Shown here piece after piece: positions 1-7,598 of a stretch of 23,817 nucleotides of DNA. Source of the stretch: CAYLGY01 sp964383325 (lineage in GTDB: Bacteria > Pseudomonadota > Alphaproteobacteria > Rhizobiales > Rhizobiaceae). Position 1 is the first letter of the stretch; every line of letters begins with the position of its first letter. The DNA lies in NCBI GenBank assembly GCA_964383325.1, contig CAYLGY010000040.1:1-23817 (forward strand), given 5' to 3'. The position numbers and the translations under genes are program-made. Below the pieces are notes generated by a model. The model saw nothing but the letters and a program-made list of their open reading frames with translations, was not told the origin of the DNA and ran no database searches.

Positions 1-500
1 GTCTGGTCGTCCGTGCCGAGCCAGTTCCAGTTGCCGATCGTGCAATTGGGGTCGTCTACGCCGCCGGCGAAATTGCGGCAGCGCTCCTCCGGAGAGTACA
101 TCCAGGACGGTTTTGCCGGCGCCGCTTCGGGAATGTCATTGTTGACCGTGCGATAGGAATAGCGGATGGGCGGCCAGATCATCCAGCCATTCTCCTGGAT
201 TTCCTCCTGGATGACGGGATCTCGATAATCTGTCACCGCCAGGAAGCCGCCGAACTTCTCCTCCGGATAATCGATCAGTACGGGAAACAGGAGCTCGCCC
301 TGGTAGGAGGCAAGGATCGGCTTGTCATTGGCCAGGAATTCGGCAAAGAGCGACAGGAAGAACAGGATCAGGAAGATCCAGAGCGACCAGTAGCCACGCC
401 GGTTGGCCTTGAAATTCTGCCAGCGCCGCTGGTTGAGTGGTGACAGTCGCGGCCGGCGTGGCCTCGCAGGTCTTTTCTCTTCGACGGTCGCGGCATCCAT
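1..500 (-). CDS. yejE: YejE-type peptide ABC transporter permease (5' part, truncated by window edge)
   Basis: Inner-membrane permease of a YejABEF oligopeptide/microcin C-type importer. About 166 N-terminal residues are visible; the C-terminal transmembrane domain lies outside the window. A basic, proline/arginine-rich cytoplasmic N-terminus precedes the sequence NRRGYWSLW at about residues 33-41 and one hydrophobic helix at about 37-58. A periplasmic stretch follows, with features familiar in YejE such as PPIRYSYRTVN and the final NWLGTDDQ before the edge. The ATG at 500 shares its A with the TGA stop of yejB (TGATG at 498-502), so translation of the two permeases is probably coupled. An out-of-frame ATG at 496 was rejected because it gives an unrelated frame. 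The ATPase yejF would be expected beyond position 1 (inference). Confidence 0.9.
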   Translation of the reverse strand, partial: MDAATVEEKRPARPRRPRLSPLNQRRWQNFKANRRGYWSLWIFLILFFLSLFAEFLANDKPILASYQGELLFPVLIDYPEEKFGGFLAVTDYRDPVIQEEIQENGWMIWPPIRYSYRTVNNDIPEAAPAKPSWMYSPEERCRNFAGGVDDPNCTIGNWNWLGTDDQ

Positions 501-1600
501 CAGACATCCCTCCGCTCGAAATCGATGCGCGGATCGATCAGCGTGTAGGTCAGGTCCGAAATCAGGCCCACAAACAGGCCAATGAGCGAGAATATGTACA
601 GATTGGCGAAAACAACCGGATAGTCCCGGTCCAGGATCGAGCGGAAGCCCAGGAGGCCGAGCCCGTCGAGGGAGAAGATATTCTCAATGAGCAGCGAGCC
701 GGTGAAGAAGGCCGAAATGAACGCGCCCGGAAAGCCGGCGATGACGATCAGCATTGCATTGCGGAACACATGGCCATACAGGACCTGGCGTTCGGTCAGG
801 CCCTTGGCCCGGGCCGTCATCACATATTGCTTGCGGATCTCGTCGAGGAAGGAGTTCTTGGTCAGCAAGGTCGTCGTGGCAAAGGCCGACAGGACCATGG
901 CTGTCAGCGGCAGGGTGAGATGCCAGAAATAGTCGAGGATCTTCCCGCCCAGCGACAATTCCGAGAAATTCTCGGATACCAGGCCGCGTAGCGGGAACCA
1001 GTCGAAGAACGAGCCGCCGGCGAACAGCACCATCAGCAGGATGGCGAACAGGAATCCGGGAATTGCGTAGGCAACGATCACGATCCCGCTGGTCCAGACG
1101 TCGAAGGCCGACCCGTCACGCACGGCCTTGCGGATACCGAGCGGAATCGAAATCCCATAGGATATCAGCGTCAGCCAAAGTCCGAGCGAAATCGAGACCG
1201 GCATTTTTTCCAGGATCAGTTCGAGGACGGAAATGTCCCTGAAGTAGCTCTGGCCGAAATCGAACCGGGCATAATCCCAGAGCAGCTTGAGGAAGCGCTC
1301 ATGGGCAGGGCGGTCAAAACCGAACTGTCTTTCGAGCTGGGCGATGAATTCCGGGTCGAGACCCTGCGCGCCGCGATAGCGCGAATTCATTTCTCCGCCG
1401 CCCTCGAAGGACTGACCGCCAAATTCGGCGCCGCCTCCGGACAGCCGCTCACCGGCCCCGCCGCCCTGGCCGGTAAGTTCCGCGATCACCTTTTCCACCG
1501 GCCCGCCCGGAGCGAACTGGATCACCAGGAACGATATCGCCATGATGCCGAGCAAGGTCGGGATCATCAGCAGCAAACGCCGCAGAATATACACGCCCAT
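500..1600 (-). CDS. yejB: YejB-type peptide ABC transporter permease
   Basis: Second inner-membrane permease of the importer, 366 aa. The N-terminal helix (residues about 1-28, MGVYILRRLLLMIPTLLGI) is typical of the DppB/OppB/YejB branch. Further hydrophobic segments lie at about 135-160, 170-200, 235-255, 285-310 and 335-355. The permease EAA-type loop, which contacts the ATPase, is recognisable around DEIRKQYVMTARAKGL (about residues 263-278). A glycine-rich stretch at about residues 44-72 in the first periplasmic loop looks like a flexible insert. The start is ATG at 1600, preceded by a GGGGTGAAG ribosome binding site. It lies 36 bases after the Tat-exported binding protein and overlaps yejE by one base, so the four genes read as one operon. 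Confidence 0.93.
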   Translation of the reverse strand: MGVYILRRLLLMIPTLLGIMAISFLVIQFAPGGPVEKVIAELTGQGGGAGERLSGGGAEFGGQSFEGGGEMNSRYRGAQGLDPEFIAQLERQFGFDRPAHERFLKLLWDYARFDFGQSYFRDISVLELILEKMPVSISLGLWLTLISYGISIPLGIRKAVRDGSAFDVWTSGIVIVAYAIPGFLFAILLMVLFAGGSFFDWFPLRGLVSENFSELSLGGKILDYFWHLTLPLTAMVLSAFATTTLLTKNSFLDEIRKQYVMTARAKGLTERQVLYGHVFRNAMLIVIAGFPGAFISAFFTGSLLIENIFSLDGLGLLGFRSILDRDYPVVFANLYIFSLIGLFVGLISDLTYTLIDPRIDFERRDV

Positions 1601-1636
1601 CAGCGCTTCACCCCGTTCGATCGGTCCGGAAGGGAA

Positions 1637-3505
1637 TCAGACCTTGCCAATGGCCCTCGCCCTCGCTGCGTCATACCACCACAATTGCTCGACGGGGAAC
1701 CCGTAATCCGGCTTGGGCTCGACAAAGCCGAACATGTCCCAATAGGCGGCGCGGTGACTTTCCGCGTGCCAGTTCGGAATCCATTCGAGCCGGGCGCGCA
1801 GGATCCTGTCGAGCACCCGCATGGCGACCACCAGCTCTTCGCGACTGTCGGCAGCACCGACCCGGTCGATCAGCGCATCGATCGCGGCGTCCGCGGTGCC
1901 GGTCAGGTTGCGTGTCCCCTGCAGCGCGGCAGCCTGTGAATGGAAGAATTGCCGCAATTCATTGTCGGTCGGGGTTGCGCTGAACGAAGCCGCGATGCTC
2001 AACATGTCGAAATCATACGCATTCTGCCGCGCCTGATACTGCGCCGCGTCGACCATGCGAATGGTCGCATCGATGCCGATGGCACGCAGGCTCTCGATGA
2101 ACGGCCGGTTCACGCGCTCGAAAACCGGCGCGTTGATCAGGAGTTCGAGGGTGAGGCGGTTGCCTTCCGCATCGTGCAGGAACCCGCTCCTGCGTTGCCA
2201 CCCCGCCTCGCCGAGCAGCTTGACCGCGCGGCCGAGCAGTTTCCGGTCGCGGCCAGAGCCGTCACTTTGCGGTTGCAGGACTGCCTCGCCAAAGGCAGCC
2301 TCGGGAACCTCCCCGGGCAGGCTTTCCAGCAGCGCCAGCTCTTCCGGAGAAGGAAGCCCTTGGGCGCGATAGGGCGAGCGCTCGAACAGGGATTGCGAGC
2401 GCGTATAGGCGCCATAGAAGAGATTGGTCCGTGTCCATTCGAAATCGAAGCACAGGCTGATCGCCTCGCGCACCCGGCGGTCGCGGAACCTTGCCCGCCT
2501 CGTATTCAGCGCCCAGGCCTGCATGGACGGGCGAAGTTCGGCCGGGAACTCGCGCCGGATCACCCGTCCGTCCTGAACGGCCGGAAAATCATACTCCGTT
2601 GCCCAGGTCTTGGCGGTGAATTCCTGGCGGAAGTGGATATCGCCCTTCTTGAAAGCCTCGAAAGCCGCTTGCCGGTCCCGGTAGAAATCGATGCGGATAC
2701 GGTCGAAATGGCCGAGGCCGCGATTGACGGGAAGATCCGCCCCCCAGTAATCGGCGACACGCTCATATTCGATCGACAGGCCTGGCACGACCCGCCCGAC
2801 GCGATAGGGGCCCGAGCCAAGCGGAGCGCGCATCTCCGAACTGTCGAACGGATGCTCGCGGAAGAAGGCGCGCGACAGGATCGGGAATTGCGCCACGGTG
2901 AGGAGCGTGCGCTCCGACTGGCGGCCGGAAAATTCGATCCGCACCTCGTGCGGGCCGGTCGCCTCCGCTTCGGTCAGTTCGAGGAGCGGCAGCAGGAGGG
3001 AAGGATGGCCCTTCTCCTTGAACAGGAGCAGGGTAAAGGTGACATCCTCGGCAGTCAGCGGCGAGCCATCATGAAAGCGCGCTTCCGGGCGCAGGTGGAA
3101 GATGGCCCGATTGCGATCCTCCGACAATTCGACGCTCTCGGCAAGAAGTCCGTAGATCGCGTCCGGCTCGTCGAGGGCGCGCACCATCAGGCTGTCGAAG
3201 CACATCTCCATGCGCGGCGGCGCATCTCCCCGCTGCACGAAACTGTTCAGCGTGTTGAAGGTCTGGACGTTCTGGTTGAAGGCCCAGTTCGGCGGGGAGA
3301 AATTGAGCGTGCCGCCCTTCGGCGCATCGGGATTGGCATAGTCGAAATGCGTGAAGCCGGGCGGATATTTCAGTTCGCCGAATGCCGACAGCCCATGCAG
3401 GCGCGGGCCCGTTGCGGCCTTGCCGTCCCGGGCCCATGCCGGCAACAGGACAGCCGCACTTGCGCCAGCGAGAAACCGGCGTCTGGAAACCCCTCGCATC
3501 CGCAT
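1637..3505 (-). CDS. Tat-exported extracellular solute-binding protein, family 5 (YejA/YepA-like)
   Basis: Periplasmic substrate-binding protein, 622 aa, of the SBP_bac_5 (oligopeptide) family. The N-terminus carries a twin-arginine motif, SRRRFL at residues 7-12, then a hydrophobic segment ending at AWA (about residue 25), so it is predicted to be exported folded by Tat. The mature protein has the family landmarks DAPKGGTLNF, FHDGSPLTAEDV and FRDRRVREAISLCFDFEW. It is clearly paralogous to the next gene upstream: both share WATEYDFPA and LFYGxYxR. I chose ATG 3505, which forms a TGATG overlap with the upstream stop (3503-3507); a TTG one codon earlier is possible. In Agrobacterium, established work pairs YejBEF with a second binding protein, YepA, for muropeptide uptake. 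Which of the two proteins here has that role cannot be read from the sequence. Confidence 0.9.
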   Translation of the reverse strand: MRMRGVSRRRFLAGASAAVLLPAWARDGKAATGPRLHGLSAFGELKYPPGFTHFDYANPDAPKGGTLNFSPPNWAFNQNVQTFNTLNSFVQRGDAPPRMEMCFDSLMVRALDEPDAIYGLLAESVELSEDRNRAIFHLRPEARFHDGSPLTAEDVTFTLLLFKEKGHPSLLLPLLELTEAEATGPHEVRIEFSGRQSERTLLTVAQFPILSRAFFREHPFDSSEMRAPLGSGPYRVGRVVPGLSIEYERVADYWGADLPVNRGLGHFDRIRIDFYRDRQAAFEAFKKGDIHFRQEFTAKTWATEYDFPAVQDGRVIRREFPAELRPSMQAWALNTRRARFRDRRVREAISLCFDFEWTRTNLFYGAYTRSQSLFERSPYRAQGLPSPEELALLESLPGEVPEAAFGEAVLQPQSDGSGRDRKLLGRAVKLLGEAGWQRRSGFLHDAEGNRLTLELLINAPVFERVNRPFIESLRAIGIDATIRMVDAAQYQARQNAYDFDMLSIAASFSATPTDNELRQFFHSQAAALQGTRNLTGTADAAIDALIDRVGAADSREELVVAMRVLDRILRARLEWIPNWHAESHRAAYWDMFGFVEPKPDYGFPVEQLWWYDAARARAIGKV

Positions 3506-5364
3506 CAATTGCCCAGCTTGCGCGCCAGCGCGCTCGCCTTATCCGCGTCGATCCACCAGGATTCGATATCGACGCCGGCATAGGCCGGTTGCGTCTCCGG
3601 CATGCCGAACTTGTTCCACCAGGCGAGCCAGATTTCAGGATTGTGCCATTGCGGCACGACATGGAAGTTCCAGAGCAGCACCCGATCGAGGGCCCGCGTG
3701 GTGGCGACCAATTCGTCCCGGTCCGTGGCGAAGATGACCCGTTCAACCAGCGCATCGACGACCGGATCGGAGATTCCCATCAGATTGCGCGAGCCTGGCG
3801 TGGCTGCTGCAGCGGAACTCCAGAAGTCGCGCTGTTCATTTCCGGGCGATTGCGACTGCGCGAAGACCGAAGTCACGATGTCGAATTCGAAGGCGCGGAT
3901 GCGGTTGATGTATTGCGACTGGTCGATCACCCGCAGGCTGGCATCGATTCCGAGCTTGCGCAATTGTTCGATATAGGGGCCCGTCACCCGTGCGTCCGAC
4001 GGATCGCGGCCGAGGAATTCAATGGAAAAGACTTCCCCGCTCTGGTCGACGAGCTGATTGCCCCGCCTTTCATAGCCGGCCTCGCGAAGCAGTTCGAATG
4101 CGCGGGCAAGGTGCGCCCGGTCATCGCGATTATTGCCGGTATAGACCGGAAGGGTAAATTCCTTCTCGAAAACCTCATCGGGAACCTGGCCGCGGAACTC
4201 CTCCAGGATTTCCAGTTCCCGCCCGGTGGGCAGGCCGGACGATGCAAGCTCGCTTCCCTGGAAGTAGCTGGTCGTGCGCTTGTAGAGGCCGTAGAACAAG
4301 GTCCGGTTCATGCTCTCGAAATCAAAGGCGAGGGTCAGGGCCTCGCGCACGCGCCGATCCTTGAACTTGTCCTTGCGCGCATTCAGGACGAAGGCCTGCA
4401 TTGGTTCACCGGCTTCCTGCGGAAAGGCCCGCTTCAGGACATCGCCAGCCTGGAAGGCCGGAAAATCATACTCCGTCGCCCATTTCTGCGAGCGGTTCTC
4501 GACCCGGTAATCATCCAGGCCGCCCTTGGTGAAAGCCTGCCAGGCCGCATTCTCGTCGAGAAAATAGGTGAAGCGGCGCTCGCCGAAATTCAGCCGACCG
4601 ATATTGACCGGCAGATCCTGCGCCCAGTAATCCTCGACCCGTTCCCAACGGATCTCCGCACCGGGACGGAAATGGGTAATGCGATAGGCGCCCGAGCCCA
4701 GCGGCGGTTCAAGGGTAGGGCGGGTGATGTCGCGCTCGGTACCGCTGGAGCCATCCCACCAATGCTTGGGCAACACCGGCAGGTCGCCCATGATATGCGG
4801 CAGCTCGCGATTGTTCTTCTCGTTGAAGCGGAATTCCACCTCGCGCTCGCCCAGCGCCACCGCTTCGACGACATTGTGAAAGTACTGATTGTACATCGGA
4901 TGATTGGCCTTCAGGACTTCGAATGACCAGATCACATCCTCGGCTGTGATCGGCTCGCCATCATGGAAGCGGGCGCGCGAATCGATCCGATAGGTGGCGG
5001 AGGAATAATCCTCGGGATAGCGGAACGCCTCTGCGATCAACGGATAGCTGGTGCCGGGCTCCTCCAGCGACTGGCTCATCAGCGTGTCGTAGAGGAGTCC
5101 GCCGCCGAAAGCGGCGAGGCCGGCGGCCGGCGTGCCGCGCACGATGAAGGGATTGAAACTGTCGAACGTGCCGATGGCAACCAGGTTCAGCGTGCCGCCC
5201 TTGGGGGCATCCGGATTGACGTGCTCATAGCGCTCGAAACCGTCCTGATATTTCGATTCGCCGATCAGCGACGAAATGCTGCGCCATTCTTCAGCTGCCG
5301 CCGGCGCGATCCACATTGCCGAGACGAGGAGGAGAAGGGCAGACAATTTCGGTCGTACAGTCAC
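3505..5364 (-). CDS. yejA: Sec-exported extracellular solute-binding protein, family 5 (YejA-like)
   Basis: First gene of the importer operon, 619 aa, a periplasmic binding protein of the oligopeptide/microcin C type. It has a Sec signal peptide at residues 1-24 (basic start, LLLLVSAMW core, APAAA before the likely cleavage site). The mature protein contains SSLIGESKY, the DAPKGGTLNLVAIGTFDSFNPF block, FHDGEPITAEDVIWSFEVLK and FKDRRVREALTLAFDFE, all standard for YejA. The start is a GTG at 5364 preceded by TGAGGTT; a nearby ATG 13 bases upstream is out of frame. It overlaps the Tat paralogue by one base. YejABEF is known to contribute to antimicrobial peptide tolerance in Brucella and Sinorhizobium. 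The symbol is assigned by best fit, since the neighbour is also YejA-like. Confidence 0.9.
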   Translation of the reverse strand: MTVRPKLSALLLLVSAMWIAPAAAEEWRSISSLIGESKYQDGFERYEHVNPDAPKGGTLNLVAIGTFDSFNPFIVRGTPAAGLAAFGGGLLYDTLMSQSLEEPGTSYPLIAEAFRYPEDYSSATYRIDSRARFHDGEPITAEDVIWSFEVLKANHPMYNQYFHNVVEAVALGEREVEFRFNEKNNRELPHIMGDLPVLPKHWWDGSSGTERDITRPTLEPPLGSGAYRITHFRPGAEIRWERVEDYWAQDLPVNIGRLNFGERRFTYFLDENAAWQAFTKGGLDDYRVENRSQKWATEYDFPAFQAGDVLKRAFPQEAGEPMQAFVLNARKDKFKDRRVREALTLAFDFESMNRTLFYGLYKRTTSYFQGSELASSGLPTGRELEILEEFRGQVPDEVFEKEFTLPVYTGNNRDDRAHLARAFELLREAGYERRGNQLVDQSGEVFSIEFLGRDPSDARVTGPYIEQLRKLGIDASLRVIDQSQYINRIRAFEFDIVTSVFAQSQSPGNEQRDFWSSAAAATPGSRNLMGISDPVVDALVERVIFATDRDELVATTRALDRVLLWNFHVVPQWHNPEIWLAWWNKFGMPETQPAYAGVDIESWWIDADKASALARKLGN

Positions 5365-5760
5365 GGAGCAACCTCATTCTTGACGCGGCACCTGCATGCC
5401 AGATCAACGGATGCGCAAACTAGAATGTTTCAGGAATGAATGGAAGCTGTTTGGCGTCATCGCTCCGGCCGGGGCAGAGCCGCAGCCAGCCACTTCTTTC
5501 GCCGGCGCAAACTCGGGCGTGCCCTCTCATGGATCAGCCTCGGGGCTTTCGGCGCCAACTTGCCGCGATCGACCGTGCAGATGCAGGAAGGGCGCAACAG
5601 AAAAGGCCGGGCGACTGACCCGGCCTTTCCACGAACATTGCTGGCTTGTGGACTCAGGTTTCGCGGAACATCGCAACTGCCGTGCAACCGACCGCGTGCA
5701 GGCGGCTTTTCACATTCGCGCGATCAAGCGTCCACCGACTGGATCAATCCACCGACTGGA
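5365..5760. other. Intergenic region between yejA and the cytochrome c gene
   Basis: 396 bases without a gene I can support. It holds the yejA leader and presumably its promoter (no convincing -35/-10 pair seen), an intrinsic terminator at 5602-5628 and most of a 17-bp tandem repeat at 5732-5765. Open frames crossing it on the plus strand (for example 5396-6148 and 5440-6240) are antisense to the acidic tail of the cytochrome gene. They have low-complexity Ser/Ala or Arg/Pro translations and look like composition artefacts. Confidence 0.6.
5602..5628 (-). terminator. Intrinsic terminator for the cytochrome c gene
   Basis: A perfect 10-bp stem (5602-5611 with 5619-5628, arms AAAGGCCGGG/CCCGGCCTTT) with a 7-base loop. 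Read on the minus strand, the stem is followed by TTTTCTGTT, the expected U-tract. It lies 132 bases after the cytochrome stop and separates it from the yej operon. Confidence 0.7.
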
Positions 5761-5765
5761 TCAAT
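5732..5765. repeat. 17-bp perfect tandem duplication covering the cycM stop codon
   Basis: Two adjacent identical copies of CCACCGACTGGATCAAT (5732-5748 and 5749-5765). The copy at 5749-5765 contains the TGA stop of the cytochrome gene (complement of 5761-5763). Because the stop is in the gene-proximal copy, the reading frame is unaffected. Confidence 0.9.
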
Positions 5766-6654
5766 CCTGCGGCAGGATCTCCTCGATCGTCTCCTCGACG
5801 ATTCCCTCGTCCGAGGGCGCGTCCGCATCAGCCTGTCCTTCGTCAGCCTCATCGGCGCTCTCGCCCGCAGCTTCGTCGGGCACAGCCGGTTCGGCATCTG
5901 CATCCTGCGCGTCATCCGCAGGAGCGGTTTCTTCAACCGGAGCGGCGTCTTCGGCAGGGGCTGCCTCTTCCGCGGCAGGTTCGGCATCCTGCGCGGCAGG
6001 GGCTTCAGCCGGCTCGCTGTCTGCGGCCGCATCGTCCGCGGCCGGCGCCGCGTCATCGGCGGCCTCCGCCGCATCGTCCGCACTTGCGCCGGCGGCATCC
6101 TCAGGCGAGGGCAAGGGCAGCGGATCGTTCGAAAGCTCGCGCAGATAGGCGATCAGATTGGCGCGGTCCTCCAGCTTCGGCAGGCCGGCAAAGCCCATGG
6201 AGGTGCCCGGAACCTCGGTGCGCGGCGAAAGGAGGAATGAGCTCAGATGCTCGTAATCCCAGACCGACTTCTCACCTTCAGCCTCTTCGCGCATGGCTGC
6301 CGAATAGTTGAAGCCTTCCACCGCTGCGACCGGCCGGCCGACAACACCCCAAAGGTTTGGACCCACGCGGTTGGCGCCGCCTTCGTCCACCGTGTGACAG
6401 GCGGCACAGCGGCGGAATACGGTCTCGCCCGCCGAGACATTTGCGCTGGCAAGAAGCGGCCCGACCGGCTCGGGGCCGCTTGCGGCCACTTCCGCGCCAG
6501 CTCCGGCCTCAGGCTCCTCTGCCTCGATGGCGAATCCCAACTGCTCCGGAGCGTGGGTGGAAAACAGCGCGTTCGAGACGATTGCGATCGAGAACACGAT
6601 GAATACCGTCCCCAGTACCGCACCGATGATCTTGTTCAATTGGAAAGAGTTCAT
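5761..6654 (-). CDS. cycM: Membrane-anchored cytochrome c with long acidic C-terminal tail (CycM/c552-like)
   Basis: Single-haem electron carrier, 297 aa, of the membrane-bound CycM/cytochrome c552 type, which feeds electrons to terminal oxidases. An uncleaved N-terminal anchor (residues about 9-31) leads into the periplasm. The haem motif is CAACH at residues 83-87, with the likely axial methionine at 153 in PGTSMGF. NRVGPNLWGVVGR and YLREL are further class I landmarks. After about residue 183 the protein becomes an Ala/Asp/Glu/Pro-only tail of about 115 residues. Family members usually end soon after the haem domain, so the tail is unusual. I chose ATG 6654 over the upstream in-frame ATG at 6777, because the protein then begins with the membrane anchor and an AGGAG lies about 12 bases upstream. 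It is divergent from kdsB. Confidence 0.88.
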   Translation of the reverse strand: MNSFQLNKIIGAVLGTVFIVFSIAIVSNALFSTHAPEQLGFAIEAEEPEAGAGAEVAASGPEPVGPLLASANVSAGETVFRRCAACHTVDEGGANRVGPNLWGVVGRPVAAVEGFNYSAAMREEAEGEKSVWDYEHLSSFLLSPRTEVPGTSMGFAGLPKLEDRANLIAYLRELSNDPLPLPSPEDAAGASADDAAEAADDAAPAADDAAADSEPAEAPAAQDAEPAAEEAAPAEDAAPVEETAPADDAQDADAEPAVPDEAAGESADEADEGQADADAPSDEGIVEETIEEILPQD

Positions 6655-6745
6655 GAAACCGCCGAAGCTCCTCAAATCATGCGCCGCTTGCCATCTATGC
6701 GGGGTTTGCCGGGCCGAATCCACCCCTCGCCCGGAATTTCGGCGG

Positions 6746-6774
6746 AAACTAGGGCTTTTGCTATTCTGTTGCAA
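6746..6774 (-). promoter_or_regulatory. Probable promoter of cycM
   Basis: On the minus strand, TTGCAA (6769-6774) and TAGTTT (6746-6751) are separated by exactly 17 bases. The predicted transcription start lies about 85 bases before the cycM ATG. Sequence match only. Confidence 0.35.
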
Positions 6775-6784
6775 CACATATAAG
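6757..6784 (+). promoter_or_regulatory. Possible promoter of kdsB-pheA
   Basis: On the plus strand, TTTGCT (6757-6762) and TATAAG (6779-6784) are 16 bases apart. It overlaps the divergent cycM promoter candidate. Transcription would begin near 6790, within the 12-bp hairpin at 6787-6821. Confidence 0.3.
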
Positions 6785-6786
6785 AG

Positions 6787-6821
6787 CGGAAGCCGGTGAG
6801 ACGTTTTGCCACCGGCTTCCG
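6787..6821. promoter_or_regulatory. 12-bp perfect hairpin in the kdsB leader
   Basis: CGGAAGCCGGTG (6787-6798) is the exact reverse complement of CACCGGCTTCCG (6810-6821), with an 11-base loop containing TTTT. It lies between two divergent genes, so it does not terminate either of them. It could be a leader structure or an operator; no function is shown. Confidence 0.5.
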
Positions 6822-6860
6822 TCCACGAATGCCCAATCGAATATCATCCGAAGTCGACGC

Positions 6861-7592
6861 ATGTCCGCTTTCATTCTGATTCCCGCCCGCATGGGCTCGA
6901 CCCGCCTGCCTGGCAAGCCCCTGGCCGATCTCGGCGGGCGCCCGATGATCGTGCATGTCGCAGACCGTGCCCGTCAATCGGGGGCAGGGCGAGTGGCGGT
7001 TGCGACCGAGAGCGAGGAAATCGCGGCTTCGGTACGCGCCTTCGGGCATGAAGCGGTCATGACCCGGGCGGACCATCCCTCCGGGAGCGACAGGATCCAC
7101 GAAGCGCTTTGCCTGCTCGACCCGAAGGGCGAGGCCGAATCGGTCATCAACCTGCAGGGCGATCTGCCTGCAATTCCTCCGGCGCAAATCGTCGCCGTCG
7201 GCCAGGCGCTGGCGGAGACGGGCGCAGATGTCGCCACGCTCGGCGTTCCGATCACCGATCCGGCCGACATCGCCAATCCCAATGTCGTCAAGATCGTCAC
7301 CGCCAAGGGGCAGGGCGCCCATCGTCGCGCCCTCTATTTCACCCGTGCCGCCGCCCCCTGGGGCGATGGTCCGCATATCTGCCACATCGGCATCTATGCC
7401 TGGCGGCGCAGCGCGCTGGAGAGATTCGTGCACCTCCCGCCATCGGAGCTGGAAACGCGTGAGCGGCTGGAGCAGCTGCGGGCGCTGGAGGACGGCATGC
7501 GAATCGCGGTAGCGATGGTCGATGAAATGCCGATCGGCGTCGACACGCAGGAAGATCTGGCGCGCGTCCGCGCGCTGCTTTCGGAAGGCTGA
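6861..7592 (+). CDS. kdsB: 3-deoxy-manno-octulosonate cytidylyltransferase (CMP-Kdo synthetase)
   Basis: Cytoplasmic enzyme that activates Kdo with CTP to give CMP-Kdo for the LPS inner core. It is 243 aa, normal for the family. The nucleotide-binding start of the fold is IPARMGSTRLPGKPL at residues 7-21. Other landmarks are HPSGSDRI (about 72-79), NLQGDLP (about 96-102, the usual NVQGDEP position) and the C-terminal MPIGVDTQEDL. The substrate-contacting ALYFTRAAAPW lies near the middle. Start at ATG 6861, which aligns with the family N-terminus; no strong Shine-Dalgarno is visible. The next gene, pheA, follows after 6 bases, so the two are probably cotranscribed. Confidence 0.96.
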   Translation: MSAFILIPARMGSTRLPGKPLADLGGRPMIVHVADRARQSGAGRVAVATESEEIAASVRAFGHEAVMTRADHPSGSDRIHEALCLLDPKGEAESVINLQGDLPAIPPAQIVAVGQALAETGADVATLGVPITDPADIANPNVVKIVTAKGQGAHRRALYFTRAAAPWGDGPHICHIGIYAWRRSALERFVHLPPSELETRERLEQLRALEDGMRIAVAMVDEMPIGVDTQEDLARVRALLSEG

Positions 7593-7598
7593 ACAAGT

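Noticed and set aside
1940..4926. Long plus-strand open frames (1940-3583 and 3382-4926)
   Set aside because: They are antisense to the two binding-protein genes, which carry clear family motifs; high GC keeps the opposite frame open and the translations resemble no family.
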